A DNA stretch of 48,617 nt, taken from the NCBI RefSeq assembly GCF_029255545.1, contig NZ_JANLJJ010000016.1, positions 30,313-78,929 of the forward strand, given 5' to 3'. The notes under the pieces were generated by a model, which was not told where the DNA came from, did no database searches, and was given only the letters and a program-made list of their open reading frames with translations. Below are positions 1-9,001 of this stretch, piece after piece (positions within the stretch are counted from its first letter, which is position 1; every line of letters starts with the position of its first letter). The DNA comes from Ferrovibrio sp. (GTDB taxonomy: Bacteria > Pseudomonadota > Alphaproteobacteria > Ferrovibrionales > Ferrovibrionaceae). The translations under genes were made by a program, and so were the position numbers.

Positions 1-301
1 TCAGTTCACCATCGACCGGCAATGGCTTATAGACTTCCAGCCACTGCTCGCCATGCAGGACCTTCTTCCAATCGATGCCTGTGCGTGGGTCGCGCAGCCA
101 GAAACCGGGATAGCCAAGTGTCACGGCCATCGACGGAACGGCCATCAGCCCGTCTTCGTAGACATAGGCGAGTTCCTTTTCGTCCAGGGGATCCTCGCCA
201 AAGCCCAGAGCGAGCGCATATAGCATGGTATCGCGCTTGGTAAGGGTCTGCCTGACGTCTTCGAATTTCCAGTTCGCGAGAGCCTCATAATTGAGCGGCA
301 T
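1..301 (-). CDS. MaoC-like enoyl-CoA hydratase, N-terminal part (runs off left edge)
   Basis: The reading frame starts at an ATG whose complement is at 299-301 and stays open to the window edge, giving about 100 residues. The N-terminus (MPLNYEALANWKFED) and the later stretches TKRDTMLYALALGFG and MAVTLGYPGFW are typical of the N-terminal hotdog repeat of double-hotdog MaoC 2-enoyl-CoA hydratases, the family that includes steroid side-chain and peroxisomal multifunctional hydratases. Such enzymes hydrate trans-2-enoyl-CoA to 3-hydroxyacyl-CoA; the catalytic hydratase-2 motif normally sits in the second repeat, outside the window. A GGAAGG ribosome site precedes the start. The gene lies 21 bases after the Cys-less thiolase-fold gene and is co-directional, so the two probably act in sequence: hydration, then aldol cleavage. 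Family call is fairly sure; substrate unknown. Confidence 0.8.
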   Translation of the reverse strand, partial: MPLNYEALANWKFEDVRQTLTKRDTMLYALALGFGEDPLDEKELAYVYEDGLMAVPSMAVTLGYPGFWLRDPRTGIDWKKVLHGEQWLEVYKPLPVDGEL

Positions 302-322
302 CGCCTTGCCTTCCCTGTCGTT

Positions 323-1474
323 TCATAACGTGTTCTCCGAGCCCAGAATCGCGGTGATCTGGCTCGATAGCGTGCCGCCGTTGCCATGGGCGAGCGCCAG
401 ATCGACATTTGCGATCTGAAGCCCCGGCGCATCGCCCCGGATCTGGCGGGCGGCCTCGATAACCGTGAAGATGCCGTACATGCCCGGATGGACGCAGGAC
501 AGTCCACCGCCATTGGTGTTGACCGGCAAGTCACCCCCTGGCGCGATCCGCCCGCCCTCCGCGAATGCCCCGCCCTCGCCCTTCTTGCAAAAACCCAGGT
601 CCTCCAGAAAAAGGATCGTATTAATGGTGAAAGCATCGTAAAGCTCGACCACGTCGATGTCGGACGGAGATACCCCTGCTGCGGCGAAGGCGCGCGCACC
701 CGATTCCCTGGCCGCGGTGACGGTGAAATCCGGCATCTGGGAAATCTGTCGATGCGTACTCTCGGCGCCGCAACCCAGGACGTAAACGGGCGGTTTGGGG
801 AAATCCCGCGCCCGCTCGGACCGCACCATCACGAGCGCCCCGCCACCATCGGTGACGAGGCAGCAATCGCACACAGTCAGTGGATCGCTAACCATGCGGG
901 AGGCGAGCACATCCTCACGTGTCAGATCGCCGCGCGCGAAAGCCTCGGGATTGTGCTGCGCCCAGGCCCGCGCGGCGACCGCCACGTCGGCGAGCTGCTG
1001 GCGCGTGGTCCCGAATTCGTGCATGTGCCGCGCCGCCGCAAGAGCATAGGCGGAGATCGGATAGCGCGGCTGATACACCTGTTCATAAGGCGGCGGTCGC
1101 GAAGCCGTAACGAGCTTGCCCGACCCACTGCGCTGGTTCGAGCCGTAGACGATCAGCGCCACATCGCACAGCCTCGCCTCGAGCGCCATCGTCGCTGCGG
1201 CAACGTAGTTGACGAAGGAAGAGCCGCCGGTCATCGTGCCCTCGACGAAACGCGGGCGGATGCCAAGATATTCCGCCGCCATCAGCGCCGGCATGCTATC
1301 TTCCATCATCGTGCAGAAGAGCCCGTCCACATCGGACAGTTTCAGCTCCGCGTCCGCCAGTGCCGCCAGGCCCGCCTGTGCCATGATGTCGTAGGCAGTC
1401 AGTCCAGGCGCCTCGCCGAAGCCGGCGTGTCCGGTGCCAACGATCGCCGATTTGCCGCGCAGCCGGTTCTCCAT
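323..1474 (-). CDS. Thiolase-fold protein without nucleophilic Cys (Ltp2-like acyl-CoA lyase candidate)
   Basis: A 383-residue SCP-x/lipid-transfer-type thiolase-superfamily protein. The conserved ELYDAF segment and the C-terminal NTNGGGLS...HPGMYG region show the fold. At the site of the acylatable cysteine (NNCSTGS in true thiolases, as in the protein at 28979-30163) this protein reads GTMTGGSS, with Met81 in the Cys position, and the usual GHPLGATG motif is HPGMYG. Loss of the Cys is a hallmark of the Ltp2 branch, which cleaves 3-hydroxyacyl-CoA side chains by retro-aldol reaction together with a DUF35 partner. The next gene upstream encodes exactly such a DUF35 protein, 4 bases away, and a MaoC hydratase follows. 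Lyase function is therefore inferred from missing catalysis plus context; a non-catalytic or other condensing role is possible. Confidence 0.75.
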   Translation of the reverse strand: MENRLRGKSAIVGTGHAGFGEAPGLTAYDIMAQAGLAALADAELKLSDVDGLFCTMMEDSMPALMAAEYLGIRPRFVEGTMTGGSSFVNYVAAATMALEARLCDVALIVYGSNQRSGSGKLVTASRPPPYEQVYQPRYPISAYALAAARHMHEFGTTRQQLADVAVAARAWAQHNPEAFARGDLTREDVLASRMVSDPLTVCDCCLVTDGGGALVMVRSERARDFPKPPVYVLGCGAESTHRQISQMPDFTVTAARESGARAFAAAGVSPSDIDVVELYDAFTINTILFLEDLGFCKKGEGGAFAEGGRIAPGGDLPVNTNGGGLSCVHPGMYGIFTVIEAARQIRGDAPGLQIANVDLALAHGNGGTLSSQITAILGSENTL

Positions 1475-1478
1475 ATCT

Positions 1479-1850
1479 TTAACTCCCTTCCGGCCTGCAC
1501 AGCACGGCGGGTGTGCCGTCGATCTCTCCCGCGTAGGCGATCACCGGCATGGCGATTTCCACGTCAGGAGGCGGAACGCCCTCAACGCGGCTCATCATCC
1601 GAACCCCTTCCTCCAGTTCGACAATGCAGACGTTGTAATCGCCACCCTGATTGGTCGAGCGCCGGACCACGGTTGTGGTATGGATCTCGCCCTTGCCGGA
1701 AGCCTCGCGCCACGTGAACAAGGTTCCGTAACAATGCGGGCAGACTACGCGCGGGAAAAAGTGGAAGCGCCTGCAAGCGTCGCACTTAGGAAGAACGATT
1801 CGCCCTTCTGACAGACCCTTTCGAAACGCTAGATCCGGGCCTTCATGCAT
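1479..1850 (-). CDS. DUF35 OB-fold protein with zinc-ribbon cysteines
   Basis: A 123-residue protein of the DUF35 (ChsH2 C-terminal/OB-fold acyl-CoA associated) family. Two CxxC pairs, C23/C26 and C37/C40 within CDACRRFHFFPRVVCPHC, form the rubredoxin-like zinc ribbon, followed by an OB-fold with the usual GEIHTTTVVRR and IVELEEGVRMMSRV strands. Stand-alone DUF35 proteins are obligatory partners of SCP-x-type thiolases and Ltp2 aldolases. The gene is the first of a unit reading DUF35, Ltp2-like protein, MaoC hydratase, and an operator of the shared regulon lies 40 bases upstream of its start. Its own job is probably structural, positioning acyl-CoA in the thiolase-fold partner. Family assignment is strong. 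Confidence 0.85.
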   Translation of the reverse strand: MHEGPDLAFRKGLSEGRIVLPKCDACRRFHFFPRVVCPHCYGTLFTWREASGKGEIHTTTVVRRSTNQGGDYNVCIVELEEGVRMMSRVEGVPPPDVEIAMPVIAYAGEIDGTPAVLCRPEGS

Positions 1851-2161
1851 CCTGAACTACCTCGCCTCGCTTCGGCACCCGGCGATATTTCTAACAGATG
1901 TTCGATTTTCAGCAAGCCCGAATTCGAGCGTCGAGGAGAATACGACTGCGGCAAAAAGGGTCTACTGCGAGACTGCTTGGCTGGAACCGGCGGTCACCGT
2001 GCCATTTTGCGCGTCGGCCGTCCAAACGGGGAGGCCCGGGTTATCAAGATGGAGCACAATGAATTTGCTCGCCGCACCGATAAGCTCCGGGAGCGATCAC
2101 GCGCCGTTAGCTGCTGCTGGCGGTTCTTCGCAAGGCTTTAGAACGATACCGAAACTGCGCC
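1851..2161. other. Intergenic region between the aldolase unit and etfA
   Basis: About 310 bases with no convincing gene. It holds the operator at 1890-1905 and the promoter of the leftward DUF35 unit. I see no clear hairpin-plus-T-run terminator behind etfA. A 98-codon open frame on the plus strand (1845-2141) has no recognisable protein features and overlaps the operator, so I do not call it. Confidence 0.6.
1890..1905. promoter_or_regulatory. TetR-type operator, copy 1
   Basis: The sequence TCTAACAGATGTTCGA differs at one arm position from the window consensus TCTAACANNTGTTAGA. On the minus strand a TTGCTG element lies 16 bases from a TAGAAA element, with the operator filling the spacer, 40 bases upstream of the DUF35 start. 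It is presumably bound by one of the TetR proteins encoded at 27351-27971 or 40853-42166. Confidence 0.7.
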
Positions 2162-3091
2162 TCAGAGCTTCTCAATCAGCTCGGGCACGGCCTTGAACAG
2201 ATCGGCTACGAGGCCGTAATCCGCGATCTGGAAGATCGGGGCGTCCGGATCCTTGTTGATCGCGACAATGATCTTGGAATCCTTCATACCTGCAAGGTGC
2301 TGGATCGCCCCGGAGATGCCCACGGCAAGGTAGAGTTCGGGCGCTACGACTTTGCCTGTCTGGCCGACCTGCCAGTCGTTCGGCGCAAAGCCAGCGTCGA
2401 CTGCGGCCCGAGAGGCGCCCACTGCCGCGCCGAGCTTGTCGGCCAAGTTTACGACCAACGCGAAATCTTCTTCCGAGCCGACACCGCGCCCGCCAGAGAC
2501 GACGATGCCCGCCGAGGTCAGTTCGGGGCGGTTGCTTTCGGCCACCATGTCCTCAACCCATTCCGATAGGCCCGGATCGCCAGCAATTTCTACCGCCTCC
2601 ACTTTAGCCGAACCACCCATGGCCGCAGCCTTAAAAGCCGAGGTTCGAAGGGTTACGATCTTCTTGGCGTCTTTTGATCTCACCGTCTGGATAGCATTAC
2701 CAGCATAGATCGGGCGCTCGAACGTATCCGTATCGATAATGCCCGAGACGTCGGATATCACCATCACGTCAAGTAGCGCGGCCACCCGAGGCATCACGTT
2801 CTTGGCCTCTGAAGTGGCCGGAGCCATGATATGCGAATAGCCAGCAGCAAGGCTAGCGATCAAAGCCGCAGTCGGTTCGGCAAGGCGATGGCTCAGCGCC
2901 GGGTGCTCGGCCACCAGAACCTTCGCCACGCCCTCAATGTTCGCGGCGGTCGCACCGGCAGTCGCAGCCGAAGCCCCGGCGCAGAGCACGGTGACCTCGC
3001 CGAGCGCCTTGGCGGCATTCACCGCCTTGGCGGTGGGATCCAGTACCAGTTCGCCGTCATTCATTTCGCCCAGCAGAAGAACAGACATCAC
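2162..3091 (-). CDS. etfA: Electron transfer flavoprotein alpha subunit
   Basis: A 309-residue EtfA. The C-terminal FAD domain is clear, with [34 protein letters not shown] and [18 protein letters not shown], all signature stretches for FAD and AMP handling; the N-terminal Rossmann-like domain is also present. EtfAB is a soluble heterodimer that takes electrons from acyl-CoA dehydrogenases and passes them to the membrane ETF:ubiquinone oxidoreductase. The gene overlaps etfB by 4 bases, so translation is probably coupled, and it is the last gene of the long operon that begins near 14578. With several acyl-CoA dehydrogenases in the window, this looks like a dedicated ETF rather than the housekeeping copy. 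Start taken at the ATG overlapping etfB; the call is secure. Confidence 0.96.
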   Translation of the reverse strand: MMSVLLLGEMNDGELVLDPTAKAVNAAKALGEVTVLCAGASAATAGATAANIEGVAKVLVAEHPALSHRLAEPTAALIASLAAGYSHIMAPATSEAKNVMPRVAALLDVMVISDVSGIIDTDTFERPIYAGNAIQTVRSKDAKKIVTLRTSAFKAAAMGGSAKVEAVEIAGDPGLSEWVEDMVAESNRPELTSAGIVVSGGRGVGSEEDFALVVNLADKLGAAVGASRAAVDAGFAPNDWQVGQTGKVVAPELYLAVGISGAIQHLAGMKDSKIIVAINKDPDAPIFQIADYGLVADLFKAVPELIEKL

Positions 3092-3846
3092 ACCGCCCCC
3101 CTCTCTTTGAGTTTCGCAACGAGCGTATCGACATCGGGCACGACTTCTCCGGCCCGCCGAGCTTCCGGTTCGGCCGTCTTCACCAGTTCAAGCCGAGGGC
3201 TAACATCGATGCCGTAGTCCGCTGCTGTTTTCTGGTCGAGCGGCTTCTTCTTGGCCTTCATGATGTTCGGCAGCGAAGCGTAGCGGGGTTCATTGAGGCG
3301 CAGATCGACAGTCACGATCGCCGGAAGTTTGACCTTGATTGTCTGCAGCCCGCTGTCGATCTCGCGGGTGACGACCGCATGGTCGCCTTTTATCTCCAGC
3401 TTGGAGGCGAACGTCGCCTGGCTCCAGCCCAGCAGCGCCGAAAGCATCTGCCCAGTAGCATTCATATCGTTGTCAATCGCCTGCTTTCCGGCGAGCACCA
3501 GGTTGGGCTCCTCCTCCTCGATCACCGCTTTCAGAATCTTCGCGACCGCCAGAGGCTCGATGTCCTGATGCACATCTGCGGTCGCCACAATCAATATTGC
3601 CCGGTCCGCCCCCATGGCCAGGGCGGTCTGCAGCGTTTCCTGCGCCTGCTTAACTCCGATCGAAACGGCTACGACTTCGTCCGCCGCACCCGCTTCCTTC
3701 AGGCGAATCGCCTGCTCAACCGCAATTTCGTCGAAAGGGTTCATCGACATCTTCACATTCGAGAGATCGACACCGCTGCCGTCCGCCTTCACGCGAACCT
3801 TCACGTTATAGTCGACCACGCGTTTGACGGGCACGAGCACCTTCAC
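3088..3846 (-). CDS. etfB: Electron transfer flavoprotein beta subunit
   Basis: A 252-residue EtfB starting [19 protein letters not shown], the characteristic N-terminus of the family. The signature region [15 protein letters not shown] (near residue 190), corresponding to the recognition loop that docks on acyl-CoA dehydrogenases, is intact, and [16 protein letters not shown] near residue 36 is also typical. It binds AMP and pairs with EtfA. It lies 43 bases downstream of a crotonase gene in the same direction and overlaps etfA. This order (crotonases, etfB, etfA) at the end of an import/activation operon suggests the ETF is induced together with substrate uptake. Confidence 0.96.
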   Translation of the reverse strand: MKVLVPVKRVVDYNVKVRVKADGSGVDLSNVKMSMNPFDEIAVEQAIRLKEAGAADEVVAVSIGVKQAQETLQTALAMGADRAILIVATADVHQDIEPLAVAKILKAVIEEEEPNLVLAGKQAIDNDMNATGQMLSALLGWSQATFASKLEIKGDHAVVTREIDSGLQTIKVKLPAIVTVDLRLNEPRYASLPNIMKAKKKPLDQKTAADYGIDVSPRLELVKTAEPEARRAGEVVPDVDTLVAKLKERGAV

Positions 3847-3889
3847 AGGCGTTTCTCCTATCGCTGTTTGGCGGGTTGTTTTGCCGGAT

Positions 3890-4672
3890 TCAGCAGTCCT
3901 TGAACCGAGGCGGCCGCTTTTCCTGGAAAGCCGTCATCGCCTCGGGAAAGTCGTGGGCGCAAAGGAGCACAGTCTGCGAGTCGCGCTCAATCTCCAGCGC
4001 CTGAAGGTAGGAGCATCCGGCAGCAGCCCGCATGACGCGCTTGGCAGTCTGAATACCGAATGCGGGGTGGGCGGCAACCTCTCGCGCGATCTCAATGGCC
4101 CGGTTCTCGACCTCGCCGGGCGGCACGCATTCCTCCACAATACGGAGCTCGCGGGCCGCGCGACCGTCGATCTCTCGGCCGGTAAGCACCAACATCCGGG
4201 CTATCCCGGCGCCGGCGCGCTGCTGCAGGAGCCAACTCGAACCGGTATCCGGACATCCGCCTATCCTGGCAAAGACCTCGCACAGGCGGGCATCCTCAGC
4301 TGCGACGATAATATCGGCAGATAGTGCAAGGCTCAGCCCCGCGCCATAGGCGATTCCACACACCGCGGCGATCAGCGGTTTTCTGAATTGATAAGCGGCA
4401 CGACCGCCTTCGTGGACCATGTCGACCATCTGCAATGTGGTACGGGCGCCCTTGGCGATCTCGGCGCGGAAGCCGATAAGATCACCGCCGCTGCTGAAAT
4501 GCTCGCCACCGGTCATCACCACGGCACGAATCGCTTCGTCCTTCTCGGCCAGCCGCAGATTGGCGACAAGGGCCTCCACGAAGGCGAGGCTGTAGGGGTT
4601 GCGCCGTTCTGGGCAAAGAAAACGGAGAACGGCAACCGGCCCGTCAAGGTCGAGCCGCATCAAATCGCCCAT
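3890..4672 (-). CDS. Enoyl-CoA hydratase/isomerase family protein (PaaG-like active site)
   Basis: A 260-residue crotonase-fold protein. The start is set at the ATG at 4672 because a GGGAGA ribosome site precedes it and it follows the upstream crotonase stop by 13 bases; a longer in-frame start would overlap that gene. The oxyanion-hole segments HFSSGGDL and [13 protein letters not shown] are present. Both hydratase glutamates are absent: Ser114 stands in the first position and Phe134 in the second, while PDTGSSWLL supplies Asp142. The PDxGxxWxL arrangement is seen in PaaG-type isomerases. A delta3/delta2 or ring-related isomerase role is therefore more likely than simple hydration. It is co-transcribed with the crotonase upstream and etfBA downstream. 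Confidence 0.85.
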   Translation of the reverse strand: MGDLMRLDLDGPVAVLRFLCPERRNPYSLAFVEALVANLRLAEKDEAIRAVVMTGGEHFSSGGDLIGFRAEIAKGARTTLQMVDMVHEGGRAAYQFRKPLIAAVCGIAYGAGLSLALSADIIVAAEDARLCEVFARIGGCPDTGSSWLLQQRAGAGIARMLVLTGREIDGRAARELRIVEECVPPGEVENRAIEIAREVAAHPAFGIQTAKRVMRAAAGCSYLQALEIERDSQTVLLCAHDFPEAMTAFQEKRPPRFKDC

Positions 4673-4685
4673 TCCTGTCTCTCCC

Positions 4686-5468
4686 TTACCGACCTCGCCA
4701 GACGGGCGCTCGTTTTTCAGCAAAGGCCCGCGGGCCTTCGATGGCGTCCTGGCTGGCATAGACAAACTGATGCAGGCGCTTACCCTCTTCCAGCCCGCCG
4801 GCGCAGCCCAGATTCATAGTTGCGCGCACGCTGCCCTTCGCCGCGAGTACCGAAAGCGGTGCGGCAGTGGCGATCCGACGTGCGAGATCGCGGGCCCGTT
4901 CGCGAACCAGGTCGGGCGTGTCTTCAAGATAATTGGTGAAACCGAAATCGTGCAGCCGCTCGATCGACATGAGATCGCCGGTCAGAACGATTTCCATCAG
5001 GATCGGCTGCGGCAGCATCCACAGCGCCGGCGCGACCCAGGGCGAGCCGCGCCCAAGCTTAACTTCGGTGATCCCTACCTTGGTTCCCTTAAGGCCAACC
5101 CGCAGATCGCAGTTCAACGCCAGCATCATCCCGCCAGCCATCAGCGAGCCGGTCATCGCGGCAATGATCGGTTTGCGACAGCCGCGCATCGTTTCGTTAA
5201 AGGGATCGCGCATTTTGCCCAGGATGTCCTCGCCGTCGGTTCGCGCGATTTCGGCCGCTTCCTTCAGATCGAGCCCGGCGCTGAATATGCCGCAGTCGGC
5301 CGAGGTCAAGATCGAAACCCTGACCGTTTCGTCGGCCTCGATCCGCTCCCATGCATCGACCAATCCGTTAGCGGCGGCGACCGACAGCGCGTTCTTGCGT
5401 TCGGGCCGATTGATAAACACAGTGGCCACACCAGCGTCGACGGACACTTCGATCGGGCTGCTTTCCAT
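4686..5468 (-). CDS. Enoyl-CoA hydratase/isomerase family protein
   Basis: A 260-residue crotonase-fold protein. I take the ATG at 5468 (MESSPIEVSV), preceded by AGGGGA, instead of the longer frame starting at 5516. The fold is marked by RPERKNALSV, GIFSAGLDLKEAAE and the oxyanion-hole region GSLMAGGMMLAL. The first hydratase glutamate is replaced by Met, but the second is kept in GITEVKLGRG. The single-Glu layout occurs in isomerases and in some hydratases, so the exact reaction is open. It lies between the binding-protein genes and a second crotonase, 13 bases apart from the latter, suggesting consecutive steps on the imported substrate. Confidence 0.85.
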   Translation of the reverse strand: MESSPIEVSVDAGVATVFINRPERKNALSVAAANGLVDAWERIEADETVRVSILTSADCGIFSAGLDLKEAAEIARTDGEDILGKMRDPFNETMRGCRKPIIAAMTGSLMAGGMMLALNCDLRVGLKGTKVGITEVKLGRGSPWVAPALWMLPQPILMEIVLTGDLMSIERLHDFGFTNYLEDTPDLVRERARDLARRIATAAPLSVLAAKGSVRATMNLGCAGGLEEGKRLHQFVYASQDAIEGPRAFAEKRAPVWRGR

Positions 5469-5554
5469 TGTTCGATCCCCTGGAGAATGCCCTTGCATAC
5501 TGATGGAACGGTTCATGCCTGCGGGTCAGAGTGACCCGCAGGCGCGCCGTCAAG

Positions 5555-6805
5555 TTACTTGACAGTGAATTTAGACGAGCTTTCCTTGATCACCTTCCAT
5601 ACCACGTCAGTATAGTCAGCGCTCCAATCCGTAAGCGGCACCCAAGTCGAGCCATTCCACTGCTCGACACGGGTTTTTCCGCCTCCGCCATGGTCCTCAG
5701 GAGTAACGGTCACCGGGGCCATAAGGCCATTGGCATCGAAGTCCTTAATCGATTCAAAGCCAGTTTTCATGCTTTCGGGGGTTAGCGGCGAGCCGTTCTT
5801 CTTGATAGCGAGGCGGGCGGCCTCTATTCCCACCGAATAGATCGCCAAGCCGGTATTGTAATAGACATCGCGGACAAGCGATTCCGGTCCGCTGCCTTTG
5901 CCCTTCGCGTAGAAGGTCTCGAGCATGGTCTTGACGAGAGGCACTTGCTGGCCGCCGGCCACGTTGGTGCCACGCAGGATTCCCTTGGCCGCCTGTGCAC
6001 CGATATTGTTGATATCGACCTCGTTCAGCCAGTTGACCGCCAGATAGCGATCGATCGGAAAGCCGTTGCGCTTCATCTCCTTCGAGGCCACGACGTGACC
6101 GCCGGCCAGAATCCAACTGATCACATAATCCGGTTTGTCCCGGCGGATCTGGGTCCAAGCACTTGCTTGGTCGCTTCCGGGAAGCGGCACTGGATAGAGC
6201 TTGAGTTCAAAACCCTCCTTCTCAGAGAGTGTCTTCAGGATCTCGATCGGCTCCTGACCGAAAGGATAGTCGAGATAGATGAAGCCAATCTTGGCTTTGC
6301 CAAGATTGCCCCCCATCTTCTTCTTAATGAAAGCAACGTCATTGGCGGCCTGCTGCCAGTAGGTTGGACCAACCGGGAAAATCCAGTCGAATACCTTGCC
6401 GTCGACCGCGTCGCCCCGGCCGACGAAGGATTGCAGCACGATGTTGCCATCTTTCATGGCGCGTGGCAGAACGGCGTTCGTTACAGGCGTCGAAAGGAAA
6501 TTGAACAGGAAAACGCCCTCGCGTTTTAGCTGTTCGTAGCATTCGACACCGCGCTGGGGCTCGTTGCCGTGGTCGCGCACGATCACCTCGACTGGATTGC
6601 CTGCTATCCCGCCGTTGTCGTTTGTGTATTTGGCAAGATCCTGCGCAGCCTGCGCGACCTGCGGCGAGATGAAGGTGTAAGATTTACTCAGGTCAAAGCA
6701 AAGGCCGAAGCGGATCGGCTTTTTGTCCTGTGCAGCGGCCATTTGCGTTGCCAGCCCCAGCACCGCGACCAGTACAGCGGGAATCACTCTATTGAAGATA
6801 GTCAT
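5555..6805 (-). CDS. Branched-chain-type ABC transporter substrate-binding protein (copy 1)
   Basis: A 416-residue periplasmic binding protein of the LivJ/LivK type. The start at 6805 has a GGAGG ribosome site and gives a clean signal peptide (MTIFNRVIPAVLVAVLGLAT, cleaved after AAA). The mature chain has the type I binding fold with FGLCFDLSKSYTFISPQVAQ at its start. It is closely related to the next gene along almost its whole length (for example DHGNEPQRGVECY, YPFGQEPIEILKTLSEKEGFEL and VNWLNEVDI in both), so the pair arose by duplication. Ligand is unknown; relatives in aromatic and organic acid clusters bind carboxylates, and the neighbouring CoA ligase points to an organic acid. Confidence 0.92.
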   Translation of the reverse strand: MTIFNRVIPAVLVAVLGLATQMAAAQDKKPIRFGLCFDLSKSYTFISPQVAQAAQDLAKYTNDNGGIAGNPVEVIVRDHGNEPQRGVECYEQLKREGVFLFNFLSTPVTNAVLPRAMKDGNIVLQSFVGRGDAVDGKVFDWIFPVGPTYWQQAANDVAFIKKKMGGNLGKAKIGFIYLDYPFGQEPIEILKTLSEKEGFELKLYPVPLPGSDQASAWTQIRRDKPDYVISWILAGGHVVASKEMKRNGFPIDRYLAVNWLNEVDINNIGAQAAKGILRGTNVAGGQQVPLVKTMLETFYAKGKGSGPESLVRDVYYNTGLAIYSVGIEAARLAIKKNGSPLTPESMKTGFESIKDFDANGLMAPVTVTPEDHGGGGKTRVEQWNGSTWVPLTDWSADYTDVVWKVIKESSSKFTVK

Positions 6806-6898
6806 GTTGAACCTCCTGTTGCATATCGCTTCCTTATCGATGGCCATTTCGCCGGCCTGGGCATCTAAGCCGCTGATGCGGCCCCCCATCTCCTCGCT

Positions 6899-8146
6899 TT
6901 ACTTACCGTCGAACTTCGAGGAGCTCTGCTTCACAACCTTCCAGACAACATCCTGATAGGCCGCGATCCAGTCTGTCTGCGGTACCCATGTGGCCCCGTC
7001 CCACATCTCTATGCGCGTGCGACCGCCGCCGCCATGGTCACTCGCCGTCACGGTGATCGGCGCCATGAGACCGTTTGCGTCGAAATTCATGATCGCTTCC
7101 AGCCCGGCCTTGTAGGTCTCAGCGGTGATCGGATGGCCATGCAACGAAACCGCCTGACGGGCCGCTTCAAACACGATCGAGTACATCGCAAGGCCGGTGT
7201 TATAGAAAACGTCCCGCGTCTTCTCGACCGGGCCACTGCCTTGGCCCTTCTGGTAAAGTTCGGCCACGATCTCCTTGTAGAGTGGAATGTCCTGGCCGCC
7301 GACGACATTCGTGCCGCGCTTGATTCCCTTCGCTGCATCCGCGCCGATGTTGGAGATATCCACCTCGTTGAGCCAGTTGACCGAAATGTATTTCTCCACC
7401 GGAATGCCGTTGCGCTTCATTTCCTTTGATGCGACCACATGCGCACCGCCGAGCATCCAGCTGATGATGTGGTCGGGTTTGTCCCGGCGCACTTTGGACC
7501 AGGCGCTCGCCTGGTCGCTGCCAGGGAGTGGAACCGGATAGAGGATCAGTTCAAACCCTTCCTTCTCCGAAAGCGTCTTGAGAATCTCAATGGGCTCCTG
7601 CCCGAAGGGGTAATCGAAGTAGACAAAGCCAACCTTCACATCCGAGAGATTTCCGCCATGCAGTTTCTTGATATAGGCAATGTCGTTGGCTGCCTGGCCC
7701 CAATAGGTCGGTCCAACCGGATAGATCCAGCTGAACACTGTGCCGTCAACGGCGTCGCCTCGCCCAACAAGCGATTGCATCAGAATTCGCTTATCCTTCA
7801 AGGCGCGCGGTAAGATCGCCAGCGAAACAGGCGTGGAAAGCGTGTCGAAAACGAACACGCCGTCGCGGCTGAGCTTGCTGTAGCATTCGACGCCGCGCTG
7901 CGGCTCATTGCCGTGGTCGCGAACGATCACTTCCACCTGCGTCCCACCGATCCCACCTTTCATATTGACGAGGGCGGCAAGATCCAGCGCCGCTTGCGAC
8001 ACCTGCGGCGTAGCGAAGGTGTATGCTTTGCTTAGATCGTAGCAAACGCCAACCCTGAATGGCTTGGGATCTGCCGCCTTGGCAGATGCCGAGAGGAGGC
8101 CTGCGGCGAGCAAGGCAAAAGATAATGCCCTTCCAATCGGTCGCAT
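6899..8146 (-). CDS. Branched-chain-type ABC transporter substrate-binding protein (copy 2)
   Basis: A 415-residue paralogue of the adjacent binding protein, with its own signal peptide (MRPIGRALSFALLAAGLLSA, cleavage near SAKAAD). The mature part begins FRVGVCYDLSKAYTFATPQV. It follows livF by 29 bases and precedes copy 1 by about 93. Two binding proteins serving one permease usually widen the ligand range, for example to different chain lengths or isomers; that is inference. The similarity is even across the length, indicating both copies are functional rather than one being a decaying duplicate. Confidence 0.92.
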   Translation of the reverse strand: MRPIGRALSFALLAAGLLSASAKAADPKPFRVGVCYDLSKAYTFATPQVSQAALDLAALVNMKGGIGGTQVEVIVRDHGNEPQRGVECYSKLSRDGVFVFDTLSTPVSLAILPRALKDKRILMQSLVGRGDAVDGTVFSWIYPVGPTYWGQAANDIAYIKKLHGGNLSDVKVGFVYFDYPFGQEPIEILKTLSEKEGFELILYPVPLPGSDQASAWSKVRRDKPDHIISWMLGGAHVVASKEMKRNGIPVEKYISVNWLNEVDISNIGADAAKGIKRGTNVVGGQDIPLYKEIVAELYQKGQGSGPVEKTRDVFYNTGLAMYSIVFEAARQAVSLHGHPITAETYKAGLEAIMNFDANGLMAPITVTASDHGGGGRTRIEMWDGATWVPQTDWIAAYQDVVWKVVKQSSSKFDGK

Positions 8147-8175
8147 TTTATCCTCCCAGTCTCATTAAATATCGG

Positions 8176-8994
8176 TCAGCTCAGCCAGCGTTTCCGCCGA
8201 CTGTAGTGTTTGATCTCGTGGAAATTGGTGGCGGAGCCTCCTCCGAGGTAGAACTCCTGAATGTCGGAGTTCGACTTGAGCGCTTGCGCCGTGTCGTGCA
8301 TGACGACGCGGCCATTCTCGATCAAATATCCATCGGACACGATCTCCAATGCCGCCAGGGCATTCTGCTCGACCAGTAAAACCGACAATCCCTGTTCCTT
8401 ATTGATCCTCCTGATGATGCCGAATATTTCGGTGACCAGGAAAGGGGCCAAGCCGAGACTCGGTTCATCGAGCATCAGAAGACGGGGCTGTGTCATCAGT
8501 GCGCGACCGATCGCCAGCATCTGCTGCTCGCCACCTGAGAGATAGCCCGCCTGGGAGTTCTTCCGTTCAGCGAGGCGCGGGAAGTACTCGTAGATCCTCT
8601 GCTTTTCGGCTTTCAGCGTGGCCCGGTTCATCGAAACCGGCGCGGCCGCTTCCAGGTTCTCGTCTGGGGTCAGGTGTTCGAAGACACGACGACCTTCGAT
8701 CACATGGCAAATCCCCATCTCTACGCGCTGCTGCGCTGGCAGACCGGTGATCACCGAGCCGTCGAAGCTGATCTCGCCGCGACTGATGCGACCCCGCTCG
8801 ACCTTCAGAAGGCCGCTGATTGCCTTCAACGTCGTGCTCTTCCCGGCTCCGTTCGACCCGAGTAGCGCCACCATTCCTCCTCTTGGAACCTGAATGGAAA
8901 CCCCTTTAATTGCCAGCATGACATTGTCGTAGAGGACCTCGATACTGTTCATCGACAGGATGCTAGCTGCTTCTTTTTCCAGAGCCGGGGTCAT
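8176..8994 (-). CDS. livF: Branched-chain-type ABC transporter ATPase LivF
   Basis: A 272-residue ABC ATPase. Walker A is GSNGAGKSTT, the signature is YLSGGEQQMLAIGRAL, Walker B is LLMLDEPSLGLAPF, and the switch His follows the LLVEQN element; GLAPFLV is typical of LivF. It energises uptake together with LivG. It starts 7 bases after the livM stop. The N-terminal extension of about 15 residues before SMNSIEVLYDNV is slightly longer than usual, so a start further in (at MNSIEV) is possible. Encoded with livG, livH, livM and two binding proteins, making a complete importer. Confidence 0.93.
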   Translation of the reverse strand: MTPALEKEAASILSMNSIEVLYDNVMLAIKGVSIQVPRGGMVALLGSNGAGKSTTLKAISGLLKVERGRISRGEISFDGSVITGLPAQQRVEMGICHVIEGRRVFEHLTPDENLEAAAPVSMNRATLKAEKQRIYEYFPRLAERKNSQAGYLSGGEQQMLAIGRALMTQPRLLMLDEPSLGLAPFLVTEIFGIIRRINKEQGLSVLLVEQNALAALEIVSDGYLIENGRVVMHDTAQALKSNSDIQEFYLGGGSATNFHEIKHYSRRKRWLS

Positions 8995-9001
8995 CTGCGG
9001 C

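Noticed and set aside
386..1717. 443-codon open frame on the plus strand
   Set aside because: It is antisense to the thiolase-fold and DUF35 genes, which have clear family motifs; the plus frame is Arg-rich and has no recognisable domain.
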